Shown here in pieces: positions 10,892 through 23,400 of a stretch of 64,000 nt of DNA. Below the pieces are notes generated by a model. The model did no database searches. It was not told where the DNA came from and saw only the letters and a program-made list of their open reading frames with translations. A program made the position numbers and the translations under genes. Source of the DNA: JBEVJK01 sp963791325 (GTDB lineage Bacteria > Pseudomonadota > Alphaproteobacteria > Rhizobiales > Rhizobiaceae); contig CAWBRU010000003.1 of NCBI GenBank assembly GCA_963791325.1, positions 124,001 to 188,000 on the forward strand, given 5' to 3'. Every line of letters starts with the position of its first letter. Position 1 is the stretch's first letter.

Positions 10892-10988
10892 ATGGCATTG
10901 TCCAGCGGCCGCTGATCTGCTAGTCAAGACGCCGAACGCGTGGCATGCCGCACCGCCGCGCCCTCAAGCTGTGCGAGGAGCAACAGAG

Positions 10989-12389
<1,401 letters not shown>

Positions 12390-12420
12390 CTGGCCGTGGC
12401 CGCCCCACGGCGAGCTGACG

Positions 12421-12452
12421 AAAGGCCCGGCCGCTGCGCCGGGCCTTTTTTC
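12421..12452 (+). terminator. Rho-independent terminator of ahcY
   Basis: A 10-bp GC-rich stem, AAGGCCCGGC (12422-12431) with GCCGGGCCTT (12438-12447), is followed by a run of T to 12451. It lies 31 bases after the ahcY stop. Confidence 0.88.
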
Positions 12453-12585
12453 TGCAGGCTTCTTCCCGCCGAATCCCCAAATCGCTAGAGTGTCGTGATT
12501 CGCGACGACGGTGCTTATGGCTGGGGGGCCAGCACCGGTCAGCTCACGAACGCACGGTCTGCGGCGGCCGAGAGGTAAGGGGACA

Positions 12586-15114
12586 ATGCCAGGAAGTGGC
12601 CCGCGCCAGGCGGGATGCGCCGAGCCCGGCGGCGCTGCGGATTCGGGGTGGCACGAGCGAACCATCCGCTTGGCCGGTCAGCTGTTGCCGGCGGCCCCGA
12701 TCGTGACCGGCCTTGCCTGGCCGTCCCTCGCCAGAGCCCAAACCGCGGCACAGGCAAGCATTGTCGGCGCGGCGGATGTCGCCCAGGCGGCGATCCTCTT
12801 GGGCGTGATGGGCGCGGCGCTGCTCTCGGCGATCTGGCTGATCCGCGAGCGCTCCCGCACCGGTGCGGAGAATGCCGCTCTGCGCGCCCGCGTCGCCGAT
12901 CTCAACGCCGGTTTGCAGCGCTCGACGGCGCTCATCAATCTGCGCGATCAGCGCATCGTGGTGTGGGCGAGCGACAAGTCCAAGCCGGAGATCCTCGGCA
13001 CCTTGCCGGCCGAGGTCGGCGCGCCCGAGGACCGCAGCGATTTTCTGGCGTTCGGCCGCTGGCTGATGCCGCGCTCGGCGGCGGCGCTCGAACAGGCGGT
13101 GGCCGCCTTGCGCGACCGGTCGACAGCCTTTGATCTGGTCATCGAAACGCACAAATCGGCCCCGCTGGAGGTCCATGGGCGGCGCACGGCTCAGCATACG
13201 CTGGTGCGCTTCGTGTCGCTCTCGGAGAGCCAGCGCAAGGCCGCCTGGCTGACGCTCGAGAACGCCAGGCTCGCCGCCGACCAGGGCGCCACGCTCGCCC
13301 TGCTCGACGCGCTCGAAATGCCGTTCTGGCTGCGCGGCGCCGATGGTCGGCTGAAATGGGTCAACCGGGCCTATGCGGATGCGGTGGAGAGCGGCGACGC
13401 CGCTGCCGTGCTGCGCGACGGAAAGGAGTTCCTGGGCAGCCAGACCCGCGCCCAGATCGCAGCGCAGCAGGCCCAGGCCGCGCCCTTCCAGCAAACGGTA
13501 TCCACTGTCGTTGAAGGTGACCGTCGCATGTATGCCGTCACCGATGTCGCCCAGGGCGACGCCTCGGCGGGCATCGCCTTCGACCGCAGCGCGGCCGAAG
13601 AGATCCGCGAGGAGTATGAGCGCAGCGTGCGCAGCCATGTCGATACGCTCGACCAGCTGACCACGGCCGTGGCCACCTTCGACGCTGCCGGGCGGCTCGA
13701 TTTCTTCAACCAGGCGTTCCAGAAGCTGTGGGATCTCGACGGTCCGTTCCTCGCCGGCATGCCGTCCAATTCTGCCTTGCTCGACCGGCTGCGCAGCGAC
13801 GGCAAGCTGGCCGAACAGCCGGACTGGCGCGACTGGAAGGACGCGGTTCTTGCCGCTTACCGCGCCGTCGACCCGCAGGAGCATTGGTGGCATCTGCCCG
13901 ACGGCCGGACGATCCGGGTGATCGCCAATCCGCAGCCCAAGGGCGGGGTGACCTGGGTATTCGAGAACCTGACCGAGCGGATCGATCTCGAAAGCCGCTA
14001 CAACTCCGCCGTCAGGGTTCAGGGCGAGACCCTGGACAGTCTGGCAGAGGGCGTGGTGGTGTTCGGTCCGGACGGCCGCGTCCGTCTGGCCAATCCCTCA
14101 TTTGCCCGGCTGTGGACGCTGGAGACCGATTTCGTCCGCCCCAACACCCACGTCTCCGAGATCCGGGCCGTGTGCGACCTGTTGGCCGAGGAAAGTCCAT
14201 GGCCGGGCTTCGTTGCCGCCGTCACCGGCTTCGACGATGAGCGCCGCGACCGCCATGGCCAAACGGAGCTCAAGAATGGCAGCATCCTGCGCCACGCCCT
14301 GATCCATCTGCCCAACGGCCAGGTGATGGTCACCTTCGTCGACGTCACGGACAGCGTCCACGTCGAGCGGGCGCTGTTGGACAAGAACGAGGCGCTCCGC
14401 CGCGCCGACCAGCTGAAGAACGATTTCGTTCAGCACGTGTCCTACGAGCTGCGCTCGCCGCTGACCAACATCATCGGCTTCACCGAGCTTCTGGCCCAGC
14501 CCGCCACCGGTCCCCTGACGCCGCGCCAGCGCGACTATGTCGGGCACATCGGCTCGTCGTCTTCGGTTCTGCTCACCATCGTCAACGATATCCTCGACCT
14601 CGCCACGGTCGATGCCGGCATCATGGAGCTGGATATCGACGAGATCGACGTCGACCGCGCCGCGAAGGCCGCCGCCGGCCTCGTTGCCGACCGCTTGCGC
14701 GAGCACGCGATTGCACTCGATCTCGACCTCTCCCGCGCGCCGAAAAGCTTCAACGGCGACGACCACCGCGTTCGCCAGGTGCTGTGCAACCTGCTGACCA
14801 ACGCCGCCAATTACGCGCCGGCCCACAGCACCGTGACGCTGACCTGCGAGATGGCCGAGGGCCAGGTGCAGTTCTCCGTCCACGACGACGGTCCGGGGAT
14901 GGCGCCGGAGGTGCTCGACACCATGTTCCGCCGCTTCGAATCGCGCGCCAATGGCGGCCGCCGGCGCGGCGCCGGGCTGGGCCTGTCGATCGTCAAGAGC
15001 TTTGTCGAGCTGCACGGCGGCTCGGTCCGCATCGATACCGCCAAGAATTCGGGCACCACCGTGATCTGCCGCTTTCCGCTGGTGCCCTTGCGCGTGCAGG
15101 ATGCCGCGGAGTAG
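12586..15114 (+). CDS. divL: DivL-type PAS-domain histidine-kinase-like protein with Tyr in place of the catalytic His
   Basis: DivL is a cell-cycle regulator that, in Caulobacter, promotes CckA/CtrA activity and is itself controlled by DivK. The 842-residue protein has an N-terminal hydrophobic region with a membrane segment at about 66-85, PAS-like regions at about 235-340, 355-465 and 480-590, then a dimerisation domain and an HATPase domain (LLTNAANYAP, VHDDGPGM, GAGLGLSIVKSFVELHGGS). Where kinases have a His, this protein has Tyr620 (QHVSYELRSPLTNII), the hallmark of DivL. ATG 12586 follows a good AAGGGG site; the frame also stays open from 12511. tsaE begins ten bases after its stop. 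Confidence 0.9.
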   Translation: MPGSGPRQAGCAEPGGAADSGWHERTIRLAGQLLPAAPIVTGLAWPSLARAQTAAQASIVGAADVAQAAILLGVMGAALLSAIWLIRERSRTGAENAALRARVADLNAGLQRSTALINLRDQRIVVWASDKSKPEILGTLPAEVGAPEDRSDFLAFGRWLMPRSAAALEQAVAALRDRSTAFDLVIETHKSAPLEVHGRRTAQHTLVRFVSLSESQRKAAWLTLENARLAADQGATLALLDALEMPFWLRGADGRLKWVNRAYADAVESGDAAAVLRDGKEFLGSQTRAQIAAQQAQAAPFQQTVSTVVEGDRRMYAVTDVAQGDASAGIAFDRSAAEEIREEYERSVRSHVDTLDQLTTAVATFDAAGRLDFFNQAFQKLWDLDGPFLAGMPSNSALLDRLRSDGKLAEQPDWRDWKDAVLAAYRAVDPQEHWWHLPDGRTIRVIANPQPKGGVTWVFENLTERIDLESRYNSAVRVQGETLDSLAEGVVVFGPDGRVRLANPSFARLWTLETDFVRPNTHVSEIRAVCDLLAEESPWPGFVAAVTGFDDERRDRHGQTELKNGSILRHALIHLPNGQVMVTFVDVTDSVHVERALLDKNEALRRADQLKNDFVQHVSYELRSPLTNIIGFTELLAQPATGPLTPRQRDYVGHIGSSSSVLLTIVNDILDLATVDAGIMELDIDEIDVDRAAKAAAGLVADRLREHAIALDLDLSRAPKSFNGDDHRVRQVLCNLLTNAANYAPAHSTVTLTCEMAEGQVQFSVHDDGPGMAPEVLDTMFRRFESRANGGRRRGAGLGLSIVKSFVELHGGSVRIDTAKNSGTTVICRFPLVPLRVQDAAE

Positions 15115-15124
15115 CTGTTCCGGC

Positions 15125-16633
15125 ATGGCGCACGCACCGCTGGTTCTCTCCTTGGCCGATGAACGCGCCACCGTTCGTCTGGGCCAAGACCTCGCCGCGG
15201 CCGTTCGCCCCGGCGACGTCGTTGCGCTGTCCGGAGATCTCGGCGCCGGCAAGACGACGCTGGCCCGCGCCCTGATCCGCGCGCTGGCCGCCGATCCCCT
15301 GCTGGACGTCCCGAGCCCGACCTTCACCTTGGTGCAGAGCTACGACACATCCGTGCCGGTCCACCACTTCGACCTCTACCGGCTGACGGCGCCGGAAGAC
15401 TTCGACGAGCTCGGCTTCGACGCCCTTGCCAGCCAGAGCGCCGTGACCCTGGTCGAATGGCCGGAGCGGACCGACCGGCTGCCTGCCGATGCCATCCGTC
15501 TGGAGCTCGACCACGCCGGCCACGGCCGCCGCGCCACGATCGCGGCGCCGCCGGCCGCGCATGGACGTATCGCCCGGGCGCTGGCCGCCCGCAGTTTCCT
15601 GGATGGCTCCGGCGCGGTCGATGCCGACCGGTCCCATCTCGCCGGCGATGCCTCGGCGAGAAGCTACCAGCGGATCACCGTGGCCGGCCTTCCGACCCGC
15701 ATCCTGATGGATTCGCCCCCGCTGGTGCTCGGCCCGCCGGTCAAGGACGGCCTCGCTTATGCCGAGATCGCCCACACCGCCCGCTCGGTGCATGCCTTCG
15801 TGGCGATCGCGGCTCTGTTGCGCTCGAGAAGCGTTTCCGTCCCTGAGATCTACGCTTGCGATGTCGACCAGGGGCTCGTGCTGCTCGAGGACCTCGGCAC
15901 GGAAAGCATCGTTTCGGCCGCCGGCGAGCCGATCGTGGAGCGCTACCAATTGGCGGCACAACTGCTCGCCGACCTCCACGCAGAAGCCTGGCCGACGAGG
16001 GCCGCGGCCGGCGCCGTCGTCCACCCGATCCCGCCCTTCGATCGGGCGGCGATGCTGATCGAGGCCGAGCTGATGCTCGACTGGTACTTGCCGGGTGTGC
16101 TCGGCCGCGAGGCGAGCCCCGGCGAGCGGCAGGCATTTGCGGCCGCCTGGAACGCGGTGCTCGACCGTCTCGCCGGCCAGCCTTATGGCTTCATGCACCG
16201 CGACTTCCAGTCGACCAACCTGATTTGGCGGGGCGAGCGCACCGGCCTCAAGCGCATCGCGGTGATCGACTTCCAGGATGCCCTGATTGGCCCGACGGCC
16301 TACGATTTAGCCTCGCTGGCGCTCGACGCACGGGTGACGATGACGCCGGAGCTCGAGGCGGCCACCGTCGACGCCTACCGGGCACGGCGAAGCGGCGCAG
16401 GCGGCTTCGACGCGGACGGGTTCGCGATGGCCTATGCGATCATGGCGGCGCAACGCAAGACCAAGCTCCTCGGCATCTTCGTCAGGCTCCACCGCCGCGA
16501 CGGCAAGCCGCAATATCTCGCCCATCTGCCGCGGATCCGCGATTATCTCAGGCGGGTGCTCGTGCATCCGGCGCTGGCGCCGGTCGCGACGCTCTACCGG
16601 GAGGCCGGATATTTGCGGGACGGTTCGGCGTGA
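15125..16633 (+). CDS. tsaE: TsaE - AmgK fusion: tRNA t6A ATPase subunit fused to anomeric MurNAc/GlcNAc kinase
   Basis: This is one continuous 502-residue frame with two enzymes. Residues 1 to about 150 are TsaE, the ATPase of the tRNA threonylcarbamoyl-adenosine complex: P-loop SGDLGAGKTTLARAL, then VPSPTFTLVQ and HFDLYRL. From about 165 to the end it is an aminoglycoside-phosphotransferase-fold kinase with catalytic loop HRDFQSTNLIW and metal site VIDFQDA, matching AmgK, which phosphorylates MurNAc and GlcNAc at C1. The next gene encodes MurU, the partner of AmgK in peptidoglycan recycling. The fusion is known in Hyphomicrobiales and I see no frameshift creating it. murU overlaps its stop. 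Confidence 0.92.
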   Translation: MAHAPLVLSLADERATVRLGQDLAAAVRPGDVVALSGDLGAGKTTLARALIRALAADPLLDVPSPTFTLVQSYDTSVPVHHFDLYRLTAPEDFDELGFDALASQSAVTLVEWPERTDRLPADAIRLELDHAGHGRRATIAAPPAAHGRIARALAARSFLDGSGAVDADRSHLAGDASARSYQRITVAGLPTRILMDSPPLVLGPPVKDGLAYAEIAHTARSVHAFVAIAALLRSRSVSVPEIYACDVDQGLVLLEDLGTESIVSAAGEPIVERYQLAAQLLADLHAEAWPTRAAAGAVVHPIPPFDRAAMLIEAELMLDWYLPGVLGREASPGERQAFAAAWNAVLDRLAGQPYGFMHRDFQSTNLIWRGERTGLKRIAVIDFQDALIGPTAYDLASLALDARVTMTPELEAATVDAYRARRSGAGGFDADGFAMAYAIMAAQRKTKLLGIFVRLHRRDGKPQYLAHLPRIRDYLRRVLVHPALAPVATLYREAGYLRDGSA

Positions 16634-17361
16634 GCAGCGCGGTCCCCGCTGCGGCGATGGTGCTGGCGGCCGGGCTCGGCAAGCGGATGCGGCCGCTGAC
16701 CGACCACCGGCCCAAGCCGCTGATCCCGGTCGCCGGCAAGGCCCTGCTCGATTGGAGCCTGGACAGCCTGGAACGGGCGGGGGTGGCCAGAGCGGTGGTC
16801 AATGTGCACTATCTGCCCGACCAGGTGATCGCTCATCTGGCCGGCCGAACGCGGCCCGAGATCGTCATCTCCGACGAGCGCGACGGGTTGCTTGATTCCG
16901 GCGGCGGCATCGTTCGGGCGCTGCCGGCGCTCGGCAGGGATCCGTTCTTTGTGGTCAATGCCGACACCTTCTGGATCGACGGCTCTACCCCGAATCTCGA
17001 CCGCCTTGCCCTTGCCTGGGACGCCGGCAGAATGGATATTCTCTTGATGCTGACCGACCACAAATCGGCAACCGGGCACTCCGGCGCATCCGACTTCTTC
17101 ATCGCCGCCGACGGCACCCTCGAACGGGCGCGCGGCCGCCCCGCCGGGCTGATCTATGCCGGCGCCGCGATTGTCGCGCCGGCTCTATTCGACGACGCTC
17201 CCGCCGGCGCGCACTCGCTCAACCGTCATTTCGACCGCGCCATGGCGGCCGGACGGCTGCGCGGCATGGTGATGGATGGCCGCTGGATCACCGTCGGCGC
17301 GCCGGCGGCAATCCCGCTCGCCGAAGCCGCCGTGGCTGCCGCTCTGGCCGAGAGGCGATGA
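16630..17361 (+). CDS. murU: N-acetylmuramate-1-phosphate uridylyltransferase MurU
   Basis: MurU turns MurNAc-1-phosphate (made by AmgK) and UTP into UDP-MurNAc, allowing recycled cell-wall sugar to bypass MurA. The 243-residue nucleotidyltransferase has the signature AMVLAAGLGKRMRPLT, followed by PKPLIPVAGK, VNADTFWIDG and GRWITVGAP. It starts with GTG at 16630, overlapping the upstream stop by four bases. Its own stop overlaps the addB ATG at 17358. Assignment as MurU and not another sugar-1-phosphate nucleotidyltransferase rests on the AmgK neighbour. Confidence 0.9.
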   Translation: MSSAVPAAAMVLAAGLGKRMRPLTDHRPKPLIPVAGKALLDWSLDSLERAGVARAVVNVHYLPDQVIAHLAGRTRPEIVISDERDGLLDSGGGIVRALPALGRDPFFVVNADTFWIDGSTPNLDRLALAWDAGRMDILLMLTDHKSATGHSGASDFFIAADGTLERARGRPAGLIYAGAAIVAPALFDDAPAGAHSLNRHFDRAMAAGRLRGMVMDGRWITVGAPAAIPLAEAAVAAALAERR

Positions 17362-20300
17362 CGGGCCCAAGAGCCCTCAACGTCGTTTCAATCCCCCCTG
17401 GCGCTCCGTTCCTGCCAACCGTCGCCGGGGCGCTGGCCGACGGCACGCTGGTGCCGGGCTTCTCATTCAACGGCGATCCGCTTCTGCTCGCCGCCGCCAC
17501 CATCTTCGTGCCGACGCGGCGTGCGGCGCGCGAGCTGCGCAGCGTCTTTGCCGAGCGTGCGGGCGGCCGTTCGGCCATCCTGCCGACCATCCGGCCGCTC
17601 GGCGAATTCGACGAAGAGGAGGCGATGTTTTCCCCGAGCCGGCGCTGCTCGACGCATTGCCGCCGATCGGCACGTTCGAGCGGCTGCTCTGGCTGGCGCC
17701 GCTGGTGAAGCGGTGGAAGCGGCGGCTGCCGGCCCATCTGGCAGCCATGTTTGCCGAGGAGATGGTGGTGCCGGCGTCCTCGGCCGACGCGCTTTGGCTG
17801 GCGCGCGACCTCGCCGGCCTGATCGACGAGATCGAGACCGAAGGGGCCGATTGGGCCCGGCTCGGTGAGCTCGTGCCCGCAGAGCTCGCCGGCTGGTGGC
17901 AGGTGACGCTCGATTTCCTCGAGATCGTTACCCGTTCGTGGCCCGGAATCCTCGCCGAACGCCAGAGGTCGAACCCGGCCGCCCATCGCAACGCCCTGAT
18001 CCGGGCCGAAGCGAAGCGGCTGCGGACCTCGCCGCCCGCCGGCCCGGTGATTGCTGCCGGCTCGACCGGGTCGATCCCGGCCACGGCCGAGCTGCTCGGC
18101 GTGATTGCCGGCCTGCCGAACGGCGCGGTGGTGCTGCCCGGCCTCGACCGCACGCTCGACGACGACACGTTTGGGCTGTTGGCCGCGCCGCCCGAGCCGT
18201 CGCTGCTCGGCCATCCGCAGTTCGGCCTGGCGAGGCTGCTAAAGCGGCTCGGTCTCAACCGTGCCGATATCGGCGAGCTTGGCGCGCCCAGCCCCGCCCT
18301 CTGTCGCCGTGCCGCGCTCATCAGCGCCGCACTGCAGCCGGCCGAGACCACCGACCGGTGGTCGTGGCTGCGCGCCGAGCTGCCCGAGGGCGCGGTGACC
18401 GACGCGCTCGCCGGCCTGACATTGGTGGAAGCGGCGGGCGAGCGCGACGAGGCGCTGGCGATCGCGGTGGCGCTCAGGCAGGCGACCGTCGACGGCGGCA
18501 ACACTGCCGCCCTCGTCACCGCCGACCGCGATCTGGCGCGGCGGGTCTCGACCGAGCTGATGCGCTTCGGCATCCGCGCCGATGATTCCGGCGGCACGCT
18601 GCTTGCCCGCAGCCAGCCGGCGGCGCTGCTGACCCTGGTCTCGGATGCCGCGCTGCGGCCCGGCGACCCGGTATCGCTGCTCTCTTTGATCAAGCATCCG
18701 CTGCTGTCGCTCGGCCTGCCGCGGGCCACCGCCCGCCGGGCCGCCGAGCTGGTCGAGCTGGTGGCGCTGCGCGGCGCGACCGGGCGGCCCGACATCGAGA
18801 CGCTCGGCGCAGCCTTCGAGACGCGGCTGGCCGCAATCGCAAATGAGCGCCATCCGCCGTTCTGGCGCGGCCGCTTCGGCGCTGCCGCGCTCACCGAAGG
18901 CCGAGATCTGCTCGCTCGGCTGAACCGTGCGGTGCAGCCATTGCTTCGCCTTCGCGCCCTGCCGTCGGTTGCTCTGGCGGAGATCGCCACGGCCGCCGGG
19001 CTGGCGCTCGAGGAGCTTGGCCGCGACGCGGACGGCAGCCTGGCTGGGCTCTACGCCGGCGATGCCGGCCAGAAACTCGCGGACGTGCTGCGTGCACTCA
19101 TCTCCGCGGCGAGCCCGTTCGAGCTCGCCCCCGCCGAATGGCCGGACGTGGCGGCCGCCTTGATCGGTCCCGAGATGGTCAAGCCGGCGGCCGGCGCCGA
19201 CGGCCGCGTCGCCATCTGGGGCACGCTCGAAGCGCGTCTGCAGAGCGTCGACACGCTGGTGCTGGGCGGTCTCAACGAAGGCAGCTGGCCGCGTCGCGCC
19301 GAAGCCGACCGGTTCATGTCCCGGCTGATGAAATCGGGGCTGGACCTGGCGCCGCCGGAACGGCGGATCGGGTTGGCTGCGCACGATTTCTGGATGGCGA
19401 TGGGCACCGGCAAAGTGGTGCTGACCCGCGCGGCACGCGCCGGCGACGCGCCTGCCGTCGCGTCGCGCTGGCTGCAGCGCCTCACCACCTTCGTCGGCCC
19501 GGCGCAGGCGGCAGCGATGCGGGCCCGCGGTGACGAGCTGCTCGGCTGGGCGCGCGGTCTCGACGACGGCGCCAAGGTGAGACCGGTCAAGCGGCCCGAG
19601 CCGAAGCCGCCCGCCGCCGCCCGTCCCAAACGCTTCTCGGTCACCGAGATCGAGACCTTGCGCCGCGATCCCTATGCCGTCTACGCCAAACGCATTCTCG
19701 GCCTGGCGCGGCTTGACGGGCTGCTGCGCGACCCCGGCGCTGCCGAGCGGGGCACCCTGTTCCACGACATCCTGCACCGCTTTGCCGAGGCCGCGACCGA
19801 CGTCCATCAGCCTGCGGCGGGGGAGATCCTGCTCGCCATCGGCCGGGGCTGCTTTGGCCAATGCAACCTGCCGGCCGACGTCCATGCGGTGTGGTGGCCG
19901 CGCTTCGTTGCGCTGGCCGAAAAGATCATCGCCTGGGAGCGGCAGCGAAGCGATAGGGTCACTTCCCGCCACTCCGAAGCGCGCGCGCGGCCGACACTGG
20001 TCGGCCGCACCGGCATCACCCTGGCCGGCCGCGCCGACCGCATCGACCTGGTCGGACGCCGCAGCGCCGACATCCTCGATTTCAAGACCGGCTCGTCGCC
20101 CTCCAAGGGTCAGGCGCATACGCTGGTGTCGCCGCAGCTGGCGCTCGAAGCTGCCTTGCTGGAGCGCGGCGCGTTCGAGGAACTCGGCAAGCTCAAGCCG
20201 CACGATCTGGCCTTCGTGCGCCTGCGCATGAAGGGCGATGTCGAGCAGGAATCGGTGCTGAAATACGGCTCTCGCAGCAAGACGGCGGCTGCCCTCGCCC

Positions 20301-20482
20301 ACGAAGCGTGGACGCGGCTCGAACAGCTGCTCGGCCACTATAACCGCGCCGCCAACGGCTATCTGTCGCGCACGCTGCCGTTCCGCGAGGGCGACATGGA
20401 TGGCGACTACGACCATCTGGCCCGGGTGCTCGAATGGTCGGCCGGCGCCGATGACGAAGGCGACACGGAGGTCGGCGAATGA
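17358..20482 (+). CDS. addB: Double-strand break repair protein AddB (one missing base near 17630)
   Basis: AddB is the second subunit of the AddAB helicase-nuclease, the alphaproteobacterial counterpart of RecBCD. The N-terminus (ATIFVPTRRAARELR, IRPLGEFDEEEAMF) is read from ATG 17358. After about 17630 the rest, from PEPALLDALPPIGTFERLL to the end, continues one frame over, consistent with one lost C in TTTTCCCC. The C-terminal nuclease motif LAGRADRIDLV, LDFKTGS is present. The product would be about 1041 residues, as expected. The start overlaps murU and the stop overlaps addA. Confidence 0.92.
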
Positions 20483-23400
20483 AGCCGCCGCTCAACGTCC
20501 CGCCGGAGACGGCCGAGCTCCAGGCGCGGGCGTCGGATCCCGGCAATTCGGTCTGGGTGTCGGCCAATGCGGGGTCCGGCAAGACCCATGTGCTGGCCCA
20601 GCGGGTGATCCGGCTGTTGCTCGACGGCACGCCGCCTGCCAAGATCCTGTGCCTGACCTACACCCGCGCGGCAGCCGCCAACATGGCCAACCGGGTGTTT
20701 GCGGATCTGGCGGACTGGACGCTGCTCGACGACGCGACGCTCGCCCGCAGGCTCGCCGCGATCGACGGGCGCCGGCCGAGCGCGGCCCGCCTGGCGCGCG
20801 CCCGCCGGCTTTACGCCACCGCGCTCGAAACTCCGGGCGGCCTAAAGATTCAGACCATCCATGCCTTCTGCGAGGCGGTGCTGCAGCAGTTTCCGCTCGA
20901 GGCCAATATCGCCGGCCATTTCGAGCTGCTCGATTCGGCGATGGAGGCGGCTCTGGTTGCCCAGGCGCGCCGCGACATGGTCACCGGTGTGGCGGGAGGC
21001 GGCGACCAGGCGCTTGCCGAGGCCTTCGCTACCGTGCTCACCCATGGCGGCGAATATGGCCTCGACCTTCTGCTCGGCGAGATCGTCGCCAAGCGCGACC
21101 GGCTGCGCGCCTTTCTCGACCAGACCGCGATCGCCGAGGCGCCGTTCGCCGATCTGTTCGACGAATTCGGGTTCCTTCCGCACGAAAGCGCCGACACCAT
21201 CGCGGGCGGCGTCTGGCCCGACCGCTATTTCGACCGGCCGCTCTGCCTTGCCTTGCTCGCCAAGGCGCAAGCGACGGCCAAGGGCAGCGCCGTCGAATTT
21301 GCCCGCGGCATGCTCGAGGCATGCGAGATCGACGATCCCGAGCTTCGCCTGCACAAGCTGCGCGATACCTTTTTGACCAAGAAAAGCGGCGAAGGGTGGC
21401 AGCCGCGCAGCCTCGCCAAGGTGGCGGTCAAGACGCCTGAAAGCCACTTTCCGGGCTTCAGCGCTGCGTTCGCCGCCACCGCTGAGGCGGTTCGCGCCGC
21501 CGCCGACAGGCTGGCGCTGTTCGGCATGCTGCAGGGCACCTGCGCGGCGCTCACCGTCGGCGACTGGCTCATTCGCCGCTACGAGGAGCTGAAGAGCGCC
21601 CGTGGCTTCCTCGATTTCAACGATCTGATCACCCGGACGGTTCGGCTGCTGTCGCGCCAGGATGCAGGCCAATGGGTGCACTATAAGCTCGACCGGGGCA
21701 TCGACCACATCCTGATCGATGAGGCCCAGGACACCAGCCCGGCCCAGTGGCAGGTGGTCAAGGATCTGGCCGCCGAGTTCTTCGCCGGGGCGGGCGCGGG
21801 CGAGGAGCGGCGGCGGACGCTGTTTGCGGTCGGCGACGAGAAGCAGTCGATCTATTCCTTCCAGGGTGCCGATCCAGCCTCGTTCGCCGAAAGCGGCGAC
21901 GCCTTCGCCGGCCGGGTCCGTGCTGCCGGCCAGCCGTTCGAGCGGCTGCGCCTGACCTGGTCTTTCCGCTCGACCGAGGATGTCCTGTCGGCGGTGGACC
22001 GGGTCTTTGCCCGGCCGCATCTGCGCCAGGGCCTCGGCCGCGACCGCGATCCGATCGAGCATCGCCCGATCCGCGCCGGCGCCCCCGGTTATGTCGAGAT
22101 CTGGCCCTCGCTCGGCGCCGAGACGGTCGAGGAACCGGACGACTGGCGCCAGCCGATCGACCATGCGCGGGCGCCGTCCGTGCAACTCGCCGAGCGGATC
22201 GCGGCCACCATCGCTGCCTGGATCGGCCGCGGCGAAAGGCTGGAGGCGACCGGCAAGCCGGTGCTGGCCGGCAATATCCTGGTGCTGGTGCGCAAGCGCG
22301 ACCGGTTCGTACATGCGCTGTCGCGCAGCCTGAAGGCACGCGGCATCCCGGTCGCCGGCGCCGACCGCTTGAGTCTGCCGGCCCATATCGCGGTCAAGGA
22401 CATGGCCGCGCTCGGCCGTTTCCTGCTCCAGCCGCATGACGATCTGTCGCTCGCCGCGGTGCTGAAGAGCCCGGTTTTCGGCGAGACCGAGGAGCGTCTC
22501 TACGAGCTGGCCGCCGGGCGGGCCGAGGGAACCTCGCTCTATGCCGCGCTGCGCGGCAAGGCGGTGGGCGACCTCTGGTTCGCCGCTGCGGCCGAGCGGC
22601 TGGCGGGCTGGATGACTGAAGCTGCCTTCAGGCCGCCGTTCGAGTTCTACGCCGGCGTCCTGCACCGGGATGGCGTCCGCGCCGCGATGATCGCCCGCCT
22701 CGGCCAGGACGCCGGCGACATTCTCGACGAGTTCCTGAGCTTCTCACTGGCCGAGGAGCGGGTTGGGCTGCCCGGTCTGGAGGCCTTTCTGGCCGTGCTC
22801 GACACCGCCGCTCCGGAGATCAAGCGCGAGATGGACCAAGGCCGCGACGAGGTCCGCATCATGACCGTCCATGCCGCCAAGGGGCTGGAGGCACCGGTGG
22901 TGTTCCTGGTCGACGGCGGCGCCGCGCCCTTTGCCGAGCAGCATCTGCCGCGCCTCATCCCGTTCGCCAGCCGCAGCGGGCTCTGGCAGGGCGAGGGCTT
23001 CTTGTGGCGGGCGGCCGGGTCGTTCTCCAACAGCGTCGCCAAGCAGGTGGCGCAGGCCGAGCGGCAGCGGGCGGAAGAGGAGTACCGGCGCCTGCTCTAT
23101 GTCGGCATGACCCGTGCCGAGGACCGGCTGATCATCTGCGGCTACCACGGCAAGCGCACCCCGCCGGACGCAGCCTGGCACGCGGCGGTCAGCCGGGCGT
23201 TGACCGAGGGTGAAACCTGCCGCCTCATAATCCATCCCGTCACTGGCCAGGAGGTGCACCGCTACCAGGTGGCAAGCGGCGCCGCGCCGGCCGAGCCGTT
23301 GCCGGCCGAGCCATCGCCGCCGGCCGTCCGGGCCGGCCGCGAGCGCCTGCCGGCTTGGCTGCGCGACAGGGCCGATGAACCTGCCCCGCTGCCGCGGCCG

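Noticed and set aside
15125..16633. tsaE-amgK fusion as an artefact of a lost stop codon or frameshift.
   Set aside because: The frame is continuous, the linker is long enough, and the same fusion is known in related bacteria.
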